From: Pachyseris speciosa
Taxonomy: Eukaryota; Cnidaria; Anthozoa; Scleractinia; Pachyseridae
Length of the DNA: 64,000 nt
Assembly (NCBI GenBank): GCA_016490735.1
Contig: JAEMWC010000235.1
Coordinates: 523,501-587,500, forward strand
Direction of reading: 5' to 3'
Position 1 is the stretch's first letter. Each line of letters begins with the position of its first letter. Below are positions 47,301 through 58,347 of this stretch, in pieces. Made by a program: the position numbers and the translations under genes. The notes under the pieces were generated by a model. It saw only the letters and a program-made list of their open reading frames with translations. It did not search any database and had not been told where the DNA came from.

Positions 47301-49840
47301 CCTGAAAAGCTCTTTACCGGCTCAGTATTTATATGCCAGGTATGAATGAGATTTTCGTCCGGGTCGACTAGAAGATAGTCGGTCTTTTAATTCAAATAAT
47401 ACTCATTCACGCTGTAAAAGAACGAAGCCACATAAAAAAGAACGAAGCAACTAAATTATGCAAGAGTTACAGGGAATAGCTTGGAGCTTTGAGGAGAATG
47501 CCATGCCTTCCCCCCAAAGTACTCGAGGAAATCTATTTCAAAACAGTTGTATCAGGGGTCTCCTATTGCATTCCAGTATGGGGTGGATGCACCACACCGC
47601 TATTAAATAAATTAGAGGAGATTCACACAAAAGCAGCCAGGCTTATTCACGATCTACCACGCGACCGAGATAACACTCATGTTCTACAAAAAGCCAACTG
47701 ACTACCATTATCATACATGTATAAAAAAGCTATATTAAAACACGTCCACCAAGCCTTTTATCAAGCTGGCCCAACTCAAATAACTGAATTGTTTTCTGTG
47801 AAAGCGACCAAGTATGACTCTCGACGATCTAAACAACTGGTACTGGATAGACCCAAAAAGGAAATAGGCAGACTTTCTCTTCGACACAGAGGAACTATGA
47901 TCTGGAACTCAATTCCCAGTAGCGTTAAAGACTATGATAATGTCACATTGTTTAAAAATCGTCGAAAGCAACTCTCCAAATTTATTAACAATTTCACCTT
48001 TGAAAAGGAGAGTTCACTGATCATGAATAAATCACATCATTTTATTACTATTGACACTAATAAGCATTATTTTTTATTATTCGTATACTGTACACATTTG
48101 GTCTTTTTTACTTTATTAATTGTAAATATGTAAATTAATAACGCAGGTCCACATCAGCCAACGGCTGCCAGTCTTTTAACCTGCGAGACCAAATAAAAAG
48201 AAAAGAAAAGAAAAGAAAAAAAGAGACTTAATTGACCTTAGCAGCCTTAGCAAGGTCGGCGTTTCCGACAGCAAAATCACTATATACTGTATCACTTACC
48301 GCTTACAAAATTGTGCTTTGGTAATTACGTAAACCTTTACAAGAATCACCACGACACTTGAACCAAAATTTTAGTTAAGCATTTTTCAACTGATTAGGAT
48401 GCCATCCGTTCAACGAACTGCCAGGTATACGTATGTCTTCAATTCTCCTGATAGATACGACGAACGCTATTGCTGTTGTACATGCTTGACTTTGAGTTGG
48501 CCCTTGATGCCTCGTTTCCGCGCTGCTCTCCCCAGATCATTCCGAGCGGCCGCCATTTTGGAATAAGGTGTATGGGTTCGACTCCTGTATTTGTTTTCAG
48601 GCTTTATTTTCACTGCTGCCTACTTAAATAGTGTTCATAGCTACGAAGATCATTTACTTCTTCATTGATAAGCATAGCATTGCCGTAGTGTTTTGTCTAA
48701 TGTCCTTTGATCTACCCGATGACATACATTTTCTTTGCTTTAACTGGAAGAATTATCAGACGAACAGCAGACTGCGAAGTCACCTACGATAAAATTGGAT
48801 GCTTTGAGGAAAAACCTAAATACAGAGCTCTGTCTGAAGAAATTTTTAACATGAGGAACAAAATAAATTGGATAGCTGGTGAATGGGAGAAATTTCTTAA
48901 AAGGCAAGTATACTTCAGTCAAGTTACTTCATGCCAACAACAACAACAACAACTTTATTTATCTTTACATATGAAAGTTAAGGGTAGTTTGCCCCGCAAA
49001 TAGCTGAGAAGCTAGTCATGGCGGGGCAAACTTTTGTTCCTAACTAAAGAAATTTAAGAGTAAGGCGTGGAGTGAGATATTGGGTGAATACACAAGCAAG
49101 CCGGCGTGAATTTCTCCTTTCCGATTTTCAAGTTGTTAAAACAAAAGTTTTCTCTTGTTCCGTCATTTTTATATATATTTATCCAAAATTTGGTGCAGAA
49201 TTTAAGTCCCGTTCAAGACATTCAGAAAAAAAATCAAAACCCATCTTTTGTGAGAAGCTAAGTGAAAGTCAGATAACAAAATGGTCACAGCAAAATCCTT
49301 GATCGAACTCATATTTTCAGTCTTGAAGGCTGTTTGATAGCCGTATTACAAAGGCAGTTTTCCAAGTGAAATAGAGTTTCGAATGAGACCATAATCTCTT
49401 TACGGTGATAAATTTTCTTTATCAACTCCGTTGATAAATCAAATTTTCATAAAGCCCCTAGGCTAACTTAATATAACTTCCTTTCCCTTCTATTCAGGCT
49501 GGCCTGCCGTTGCTGCCAAGGAACTCGTGCCATAGGACGCAGCTACTTTGGCCTTCAGTTCTACGGGGAATGTTGGAGTGATGCGCGGGCAAGCGAGAGG
49601 TTTGACCGGTATGGACAATCAAGTGCGACGAGGTGCATAGGCTTTGAGTACAAGAAATGTGACAACGAAGATGGAAACGAGTGTGTTGGGGGTCCAAACA
49701 AAAATTACGTCTACAAGATTGTTGAAGACAAGAAGCAAAATACCTCTATGCAGCTATCCGGGCATATAAACCAAGAGCAAATCGCTTTAATCAGTCTTGG
49801 CGTAACCAAGAGTCCGATTAGTTCGACAGTGATTTTGTAG
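44358..49840 (+). CDS. Small secreted cysteine-rich protein, paralog 2 (195 aa, 4 exons)
   Basis: Exons 44358-44430, 45002-45037, 48768-48903 and 49498-49840 join in frame (588 bases). Exon 1 is a signal peptide (MNLLLSSQCFVLLTIAFVQS); an in-frame ATG at 44340 would add six residues. Exon 2 is a short acidic linker (EFERLYRSFIEE), the counterpart of exon 2 in paralog 1. Exon 3 has CEVTYDKIGCFEEKPKYRAL, and exon 4 LACRCCQGT, SYFGLQFYGECWSDARA, ECVGGPNKNYVYKI and a 37-residue tail not shared with the others. The third intron must use a GC donor (aaaag/gcaagt) to keep frame. Predicted extracellular; function unknown. Confidence 0.85.
45701..48570 (+). mobile_element. DNA transposon with 72-bp inverted repeats and THAP / DDE transposase remnant
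   Basis: Terminal inverted repeats 45701-45772 and 48499-48570 (caccttattccaaaatggcg ...) are nearly identical, with TA on each side. Remnant coding: a THAP-like N-terminus (ISYQKFPEDRR, then in another frame WIVAIRRDLG), a coiled-coil stretch (EKAELTEKLRQFEADI), a helix-turn-helix entry (YSGFPNRDIFKSIIQYLNP), and DDE-4-like blocks near 46575-46780 (STRVIIDCSELCCQ, SYKNQHTNLKELIGISPGGA). The mix suggests an ISL2EU/Harbinger-related element. Frames are broken throughout and a LINE sits inside. Confidence 0.8.
47400..48222 (+). pseudogene. LINE fragment (RT C-terminal region) inside the DNA transposon
   Basis: Frames 47489-47701 and 47717-48133 read VLEEIYFKTVVSGVSYCIPV, WGGCTTPLLNKLEEIHTKAA, then after one stop YMYKKAILKHVHQAFYQ and IGRLSLRHRGTMIWNSIPSS. 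The 3' end is a (aaaag)n tail at about 48197-48222. 5'-truncated; the left boundary is uncertain. Confidence 0.8.
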
Positions 49841-50091
49841 GGGTAGTTTATTTGTGGTTAGCTAACAGTTTTATTCTTAGCATCCGAACACTAGTCCTTA
49901 GTTATTGCTGATTTTACTATTTTATGTATTTATAGTAGTGGGTATTGCTCTGATGTCTTGTTGAAGTGATTTAAGGTAACCTTACAGTTCCGTTTTTGTT
50001 GTAGAGGGCGCAAGTACAAGTGGCATTGGACCCATTTCATGAAGGAAAGAAAATTTTGTCTTTGAATGTTGTATAAAGAAATAGCGATTGA

Positions 50092-50097
50092 AATAAA
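50092..50097 (+). terminator. Polyadenylation signal of paralog 2
   Basis: AATAAA about 250 bases after the stop at 49840. Confidence 0.65.
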
Positions 50098-50373
50098 ACT
50101 AAAAGGTTGAACAATTTAAACTATTTTGAGGCCATTTATTAGATGGTACTTGTTATAGGGGTGTGGAATGGTTCTTCAAAAAATGCATGTCTCGAAAAAC
50201 ATTTGTTAAATTTTGATGGCACCGGTCTCGCCGTCTGGTTTTTTTTTTTTTTTTTTTCTTTCGCAATGTCGTCTCAGAGTGTCGATTTCTTTTACCAGCC
50301 TGAAAAGGTCTCGGTATCACAGAAAATATACTAGAATCGCTGTTTCGCGCAGTCTCGGATTTACCATTCGCCA

Positions 50374-50574
50374 TTGTTATCATGCCTTCTTTTAATTTCA
50401 GTCGTTCTATTTACTCTGGGCAGTGACGTGGCTCGGGGATCAACTAGAAATCCAATCAAGCCAACAAGCCATGCTAGAGAAGTTTTTCCTACAACAACTC
50501 TAATAAATCGAGAAATAAACATTTTAAATTATTTCTCAAATCCTGATATGCATGTGACACCATCAGTTAATTGA
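50374..50574 (+). other. Possible orphan exon downstream of paralog 2
   Basis: After a good acceptor (ctttaatttcag at 50401) a frame reads VVLFTLGSDVARGSTRN and ends at TGA 50572. It could be an alternative last exon or chance; nothing homologous was recognised. Confidence 0.25.
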
Positions 50575-50687
50575 AGTATGGTAACCATGGAAACTGCTTT
50601 TAACCACTGAGAATTTTCTTTGTGACTGTAACAGGATCGGTTGTCGATTGTCTGACTTTAAAAAACAACCACTGATTATAACAGAAA

Positions 50688-50789
50688 ATGTCAAAGGCGA
50701 CGAGAAAATTTCTTGTACTCTTTCTTGTTCTCTCGCTGTTGACCGAACCTTCTTTTGCTCGGATCAAACATGATTCGTGTATTTTTTAG
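50688..50789 (+). CDS. Short ORF with a clean signal peptide (33 aa)
   Basis: ATG at 50688, stop TAG at 50787. Reads a charged start (MSKATRK), a hydrophobic core (FLVLFLVLSLL), a plausible cleavage site (SFA) and a ten-residue tail with one Cys. It could be the first exon of an undetected secreted gene (GT at 50775 is a weak donor), a remnant, or chance. Confidence 0.35.
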   Translation: MSKATRKFLVLFLVLSLLTEPSFARIKHDSCIF

Positions 50790-52288
50790 TAGGGTATTGT
50801 TGAAAAATTACTGTCATTTCACAAACAGCACCTGCGAAGAACAATTCCTTGATTTCCTGTGTACTCTAGTTTAATCTCAGAAGAGCAAGGTATTTTTAAA
50901 TGCATAAATTTGTTAAAATAGTAAATTAGAAGACAACTTCAAACAAGCATCATTTCTCTCAACAAACACAGGAAAAGAATAAAATGTTGAGGGAAACAAT
51001 TTTACGATATAAAGTGCTTAAAGTTTCATTTTTTGCTAATATCGCCTTTTTATTTTTCCTCATTAAATGCAATAAATACATTGGACAGTAAAAAGCAATA
51101 ACGATAAGGGAAAATACAAAAGTGAAATTATAACCTTCAGTTAACGACGTGTTTGACTACTTTTTGTTATGCAAATCTTCCCCAGCTTCTGAGAGCTGAT
51201 GTGTGAACAATTGATTGACGACATTGCTAATACGAACAGGAAATTTCACTTCAATACCAATTTGAGTTTGTCTGAGGGTACATGTTTAGATCTAGAGCTG
51301 TGTAGGCCTTCCCATGAATTAAGAAAGTAAGTATGTAAAAACGGGGAATTCATTTGGAGTAGTATTTAGTTTCCTAATCCTTTTATGATACGATTCTGTA
51401 TCAAGATGAATTAGCAACTCTCTTGCCTATTCTATTTTGATCCGAATATGTGAAAGATAATGAATCTTTTTCTTTGTGGGGATATCACCAACCTATTTAC
51501 AAAAATCATTCTGCTTAAGGAAATCTTGCGGTGTTGATAATTCCAATGGAAAAGGTAATGCAAATTCGGCTTACTGCAAGAGATACTCTTTCGTGTGTTT
51601 CAATTGAGTATTTGCAATACAATACCCTATCAGTTGTGGTTAAGCTCAGTAAAACTTGTTGGATAGAGCGAAGGCGGATTTCCAGAAATTCTGTATAACT
51701 TTCACCAGGCACAAGAGACCGGAATGTTAAACACGCTCATCCAGATATGTGGAAAGATGAACTGATAATCAACATGTTACGTACGACCATGAGCCGAAGA
51801 AGAAATCAGAATCCCGATTGGAATAGAACCCATATGCATGGCGTTTCACATATCGTTCGGATGTTCTACGAAATGAACCGCCAGTAGCGGGCTTAACCAT
51901 TTAACTCGGTTTTTAAATATCCCAAAATCCAAACTCCGTTAGTATTTGTCGATTCAACCCGGTCCCTATCATTTAAGCTTTTTATTTTATGAGAGGTGTG
52001 CGCGGCTTGTGTAAGCAAGTCTTGTGAAAGTTGTGATTAGTTGTTTGGACCCGAAAATATCGATAAATCAAGTGGAAGTTTCTACCAGAAAGGTTATATT
52101 CGTTTTGACAGACAAAATCTGTAACAGGTCCTATACAAAAATGGACTTGAAATCACAGACCTTTCCCTTGCAAATATACGCAATATATATTTGTTTTGCA
52201 AACCGACATGAAATATATAAATTCAATTTTATCATCACCTTATATACTTACTTTGTCATTTTATCTATAGGCTTGGAAGAAATCAATC
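50790..52288. other. Intergenic stretch, nothing recognised
   Basis: AT-rich, short frames only. Confidence 0.5.
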
Positions 52289-55200
52289 ATGAATCTCATC
52301 TTTGTGTCAGCTATAATATTTTGGGCATCAGCCATCTCAGGTTTTTATCGATTTTGTTATATCCCACTATCCTATGCTCTATTAACAATATATAACTCAA
52401 GCTGAGGCTGATTATAGTCTGTCAAGTTCCAACGCGCGGAAAGATATTGGAGGAAAAGTTAGCAATTTTTATGGCATATTGTCTTGCATTTTCTGATGCT
52501 TGAATGAGAGAGGTTACTTGTTTTGAGATTTGGCGGGGTATAGCTATTTCTTGTTACCATAGGTGGTTAAAAACAAATGAAGCATATAACCTTGGTTTAA
52601 ACTACTTGGAATAGAGCCGGAACTGGTGCATATTTATTGCAAACTGAAACTGAAACCTATCACACAACGTTTGTTTAAGTTCATTATTGTAGGTTTCTAC
52701 AGGCACTAACATTTACTGATACTTTTGCACTCATCGGCTTCCATTTAAGCCGCATTTGGTCAACACGCAACGTGCAATGGATCGTATTATAAGCTTGGGT
52801 GTTATCAGGACAGGCGGTGGATAAGAGCCATGTCTCAACTTATCATCACTGATCGGGATCCTCGTTCATCGAAGTATGGAATACCAGTTGATTGGAAAAA
52901 CTGGGGAAATTACCTGCACGGGTTTGTAAACAAATCTTTTATTAATCAATTATAGGATCTGGCCTCCGGGGGTTGGACGACGATACAGCTGCGTCGGAAT
53001 GCAAACCCCTTGGGGCTTTGCTGTTGTACAATAGTTTGAACTGGGCGGCTTGTATTGCTTTTGCGGATGTAACATAGCCAGAAATCCAAGACAGTCAGCG
53101 GATTGAACGGCGGGCGCGTATATTTTGATATTCAACATGGCGGGCGGACAAATGAAGGCTATTATTGTTGTTTACATGCTCTTAGCTTCGCTAATTTTAA
53201 GGATTATTGATCGAAATGTTTCCACAAAATCAATTTACCAAGTTTGAAATGATTTAATTGGTGTTACATCAGACTTGGGATATGTGAAGATTTTCCTGTA
53301 CTTCCTTCGATAATTACTTCGAGGTTCCCGCTATTTTTCGAAATTCGGCCTGTACATCACATATCAAGTACCTAACTTGTTATGGGGAATACAACTGACC
53401 ACTGAAAATACGTTAAAACAATATGGCGACCGTAGTGGAATGAAAGCAAACCTCTCGAAGATGCATTTTTCCTCCGTAATGGCTTCATCTCGGCTCGTCT
53501 CGCATTTCTGGGAAATGCCACTATTTAAATAAAAAACGCACCATGTTAAAGAAATTTGTTAGAGCTAAAAATATTACTTTTGCGAGCTTTATATCTTATC
53601 TTTTGAATAAAATTGTGGGAAATTAATTTGATGCAGTGTTTCCTCGAAGCCGACTAAGGAAACCATGAAGGTTAAGACCTATTTGAAGGAACATTGAGAG
53701 AAAAGTGTGGCTAATTTATGAAATTATTTCGATCAAAAAGGCACCATTTAAAACGACTTTTTTCTCATATTTTACTCAATTAAACATGGTTCGAACTTGA
53801 CTCTCTCTACTAAAATCATGTGGAATACTGAGTTTTGTGCGGCTACGCCACAAAATGCAAAACAATATTATTTTCCCCTCATTTCTTTTATTTTTTTCTT
53901 TTTTATTTCGCCGCCATGTTAAATCCGTATGTGCGTGCTCTGCGCATGCTTGCGGCCATTTTGGAAGCCATGTTGTATGGGATTTCTGGCTATGATTTGT
54001 CCTCCGGTATGCGCCACAGAAGGATGCCATTATGAGGTCGACATGCCAAAAACACAACTGAAGTCCGGTTACGTCTTCAACAGGCGGATTTTCACTGTTA
54101 CGTTTTTCACTCAAAATGTGGTTTTATAGAAGATTTTAATGTTTGATGGTATTATTTGTTTCTGCTTCCTTTTTAAAAGAAAAAAATCCAATTGCAATAT
54201 TACTATTAACTGAGGTTATTAGTATGTATACAGGTGTTTTTTTATTTTTGTGAATAAAATTTCTTATTATTAAATATGGTTTTATTTATTAAAATGTCAA
54301 TCCTCTACCTGAAAAAGCTTACCATGAAGCGTCCATGGTTGTTGCATGGTTGTTGGCCTAAATTAATTGGTGCCAGACGATGTGATAGAAGACAAAAAAT
54401 GTCTTACCGCAAACCTTTTTGTAAGAGAGACAGCACCTTGCGACTAATCCAAATTTTGTCACGAGATCGAAAACCAATTCGTCAACTACTTACACCTTTC
54501 TTAAAAGTTTCACCTCGTTCAATCAATAACAAAGCTGAAAACGCCATAATAGAGAAAGGGAAAATGCAAAGAAAGACAGCCAAAAGATTAAAATTTTATT
54601 GTGTTTGTATCTAAACAAATAAGGGTGAATTCAAAGGATTTTTTAATTTAATGTTCTTTTTTTCAGTTTGAAATTTTGTTTATAACGTGTTAGGATAATA
54701 GCGATGAAAAATAATCCCTAACCTTAAATTGTCATCTTTTAAAACGATAACAACAACAATAACAATAACAAAAATATCGTAAATACTCTTTGTCTTTGGC
54801 CATCGTAGCTTAACAAGAAATAACACACAAACTGCGGTGATAAACATGACAATAAAACGCATTGTTGGAAAACAAAAATAAAACTATATCGTTTAACTTG
54901 ACGTTTCGTATGTTTCGACATACATCTTCAGAAGTGACCGTTAGGAATTAAAGTAACAACTAAATTTTAAATTTAAGATAAGTAACTAATTAACAATAAC
55001 CTTGACAGAAGCTAAAAATAATTTGCATATAAAAGATGCAAACTAATAGAGAATGGGAATGGGAAGCCCTGACTGATTTGCGAAAAGATGACAGCATTAT
55101 GATCACAAAACCGGATAAAGGGAACGGGGTTGTAATCATCAACAAACTTGACTACTTGAATAAAATGAAACTGCTGGTCTCAGATGAAACAAAATTTAGA

Positions 55201-57194
55201 AAACTTACGCAGAACCCTACGAAGTCTAGAGAAGACAGCTTAATATCCAATCTTCGCAAACTAAAGAAGGATAAAATCATCGATGATGCCACCCTCCATA
55301 AAATACTACCATTCTGTTCTACTCCTGGTGTCCTCTATGGCCTTCCTAAGGTTCATAAACCTGGTTGTCCTTTTCGCCCAATTGTTTCCTCTATAAACAC
55401 TTACAACTACAATCTGGCATCATATCTTGTACGCATACTTCAGCCCATCTCCACGAATCAGTTGACAATCAAGGACTCTTTTAGTTTTGCGGACTGGGCC
55501 AAGACGTATAACCATAACAACGAAGTGATGTGCTCCTTTGACGTTAGTTCATTATTTACGAACGTTCCACTTAATGAGACAATACAAATTTGTCTTGACA
55601 AATTGTATGCCCTCCCCAATCCGCCAACCCTGTCCCGCTCAGTCTTGAAAGTTCTGCTTGAGTTTGCCACAAAGAAAAGCCATTTCATATTTGATGGCCA
55701 ATACTACGACCAAATTGACGGTGTGGCTATGGGCTCTCCTTTAGGTCCTGTTTTGGCCAATATCTTCATATGCCATTTTGAAGAGAAATGGGTTCTTAAC
55801 AACAACGCTCGCCCTTCTATTTGGTTTCGATACGTTGACGATACCTTCACCTTGTTCGACAGTAAAAGCACAGCAACTCAGCTTCTACACTACCTCAATA
55901 ACTGTCACTCAAATATCAAATTCACCGTTGAATTTGAAGAGAACAATACAATCCCTTTCCTGGACATTCTCATCAAACGCCACAGTCAAACTTTCTCAAC
56001 ATCCATCTACCGAAAGAAGACCTTTACCGGCCTGTACACAAAATGGGACTCCTTCACACCTAGGAAATATAAAGTAAACCTCATCCGCACGCTCACTTTT
56101 CGTTGTTTCCGCATCTGTTCGTCACCTTCTCTTTTGCGGTCTTGTTTAAATGAACTGAGGAAGTTGTTGTTACAAAACGGTTACCCTGCTGGTGTTGTCA
56201 ATTACAACATTAATGATGTTCTGAACAGGCAACAAAACAGACCGAAGATTCCAACCACCACAGTCCCCAAAAAGGAAATAATCTTAGTTCTACCTTATTT
56301 AGGAGTACAAAGCAAAATTATTACCAAACAGCTGAAGACCTGCATTAGTAAATTTTATGGCTGCATTGATCTCAAGGTTATTTTCCAAAGCGCTCATCGC
56401 ATTGTCTTTTTTTTCCCTACAAAGATAGAATTAACCGTTCCCAAATGTCAAAAATTGTTTATAAGGCTAGTTACGTTGTTGGGACTGCCAGGATTTCTAC
56501 ATTGGAAAAACAAAACGCAGATTGCATGACAGAAAAACTGAACATTTTAAAGCGATTACGAGTAGCTGTCATGCATCTGCTATCGCAGACCACGTCACGT
56601 CAATTGGTCACAACTTAAAATGGGACCACTTTGAGATATTAGCAAAAGGTCGGTCAGATACTCATTGCAATATAAAGGAGACTCTACTAATTAGAGAATT
56701 AAATGAAAATGTAAGCAGCGAAAAGCTGTATCTCTATTAGTTTGCATCTTTTATTTTCAAATTATTTTTAGCTTCTGTCAAGGTTATACTTATCTTAAAT
56801 TTAAAATTTAGTTGTTACTTTAATTCCTAACGGTCACTTCTGAAGATGTATGTCGAAAGATACGAAACGTCAAGTTGAACGATATAGTTTTATTTTTGTT
56901 TTCCAACAATGCGTTTTATTGTCATGTTTATCACCGCAGTTTGTGTGTTACTTCTTGTTAAATAACAACAACAACAACAATAATAATAATAATAATAATA
57001 ATTGAAATTGTAAAGAACAATTCAATGCAATAGTTTCAATAGTTGTTTATCGGCACGTTATGCAATTGGGAATCCTTATTAGATATAAGGCCAGATTACC
57101 ACCATCATTTGATTGCTGGCGGGACTTCAAACGCGCTGTTTGACGAGTTGGCTACACCTAAAGGTTATGTCAGGCTATCCATGTTGGTATGCAT

Positions 57195-57233
<39 letters not shown>

Positions 57234-58285
57234 TAGGGCTGGAAACATATCTAAGAAACACTGATGATGCTCTGCTCCAATTAGTACTTCAGCATGAGAA
57301 CAAAAAGAAGCTTTATTCCATCCAAAAAGAGGCAGAGAAATTCAGAGGAGAATATTTGAGGTACCAAATCTCGATAGGGCAGCAAATGAACGAGTTACTA
57401 AGTTTGCTAGGAGAGTAAAACAGAAGGTAAAGCAACAGGAAGTGAAGCAGTGGGAAGAAAAAGAACTTCACGGAAAATACCCCAAAAGAATAAGGGAAGC
57501 AGATGTTGACGATTATAAAACCAACCAGTGGCTCAGAAGTGCAGGACTGAAAGCTGAGACAGAGGGACTGATAACTGCAGCCCAGGACCAGAGCCTTCCT
57601 AACAAGTCTTATTTTGCAAGGATTGTGAAGGACGGCACCAGTCCACTGTGCAGGATATGCCACAAGCATGAAGAAACAGTAGACCACATCATATCTGGCT
57701 GTCCCGAACTTGCAAAAACTGACTATCTAGAGAGGCACAATAAGGCAGCTACATATATCCATTGGAAAGCGTGCCAGCATCACAGTAATGAAGTCCCAGA
57801 GAGGTGGTATGAACACAAGCCCGAGACGGTTACCGAAAATGAAGAAGTCACAATTCTCTGGGATATGCAGATACATACGGAACGAACAAGCCCGATATAG
57901 TGATCAAGGACCATGCCAACCGGTGTTGCAAACTTATAGATGTATCAGTACCGTCCGACCGAATCACCTCAACGAAAGTCATTGAAAAGCTTTCAAAATA
58001 CAAAGATTTTGAGATTGAAACCAAGAGAATGTGGGGAATGAGGACAGAGACTGTGCCGGTTATTGTTGGTGCGCTGGGACTTATTAGAGAGGGAATGGAC
58101 CAGAATTAGGAAAGATGCCCGGAACCAGCAACATTAACGAGCTGCAAAAGATCGTCCTCCTAGGAACGGCGCACATACTGAGAAGGTTTCTGTCCATCAA
58201 ATAAAACCCCTCCCTGGTACCTCACGGCCAAGAATTGGCCCCGGTTCTAGGAGACTGTAGGAAGCAATTCATAGCACTGAAAACG

Positions 58286-58347
<62 letters not shown>

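Larger units (their letters stand above)
45420..48665 (+). mobile_element. SINE with inverted arms, split by a DNA transposon
   Basis: Left part 45420-45700 has an inverted arm (tgaacactgccgtaagcagt ... caaaataaaacc) and the A box tgttagctcagttggtagag. The B box gggttcgactcc and right arm (caggctttattttcactgct) resume at 48573-48665. The 45701-48570 element separates the two boxes. Confidence 0.82.
54810..56961 (+). mobile_element. Penelope-like retroelement with inverted terminal repeats
   Basis: Inverted repeats 54810-55054 and 56731-56961 flank an RT open frame and a GIY-YIG endonuclease region. The whole unit is about 2.15 kb. Both repeats contain a hammerhead-like motif (see separate entries). 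It lies in an intron of paralog 3, same strand. Confidence 0.9.

Noticed and set aside
48904..48922. GT donor (gcaa/gtatac) for paralog 2 exon 3
   Set aside because: It would end in phase 0, incompatible with the phase-2 acceptor at 49498.
53073..53995. A ~1 kb DNA element bounded by catagccagaaatcc / ggatttctggctatg
   Set aside because: Only a 15-base inverted match with no clear ends or target duplication; mentioned in the stretch entry but not called.
55036..56529. 497-codon ORF as a host gene (telomerase-like)
   Set aside because: RT motifs and neighbours are those of Penelope-like elements with inverted terminal repeats.
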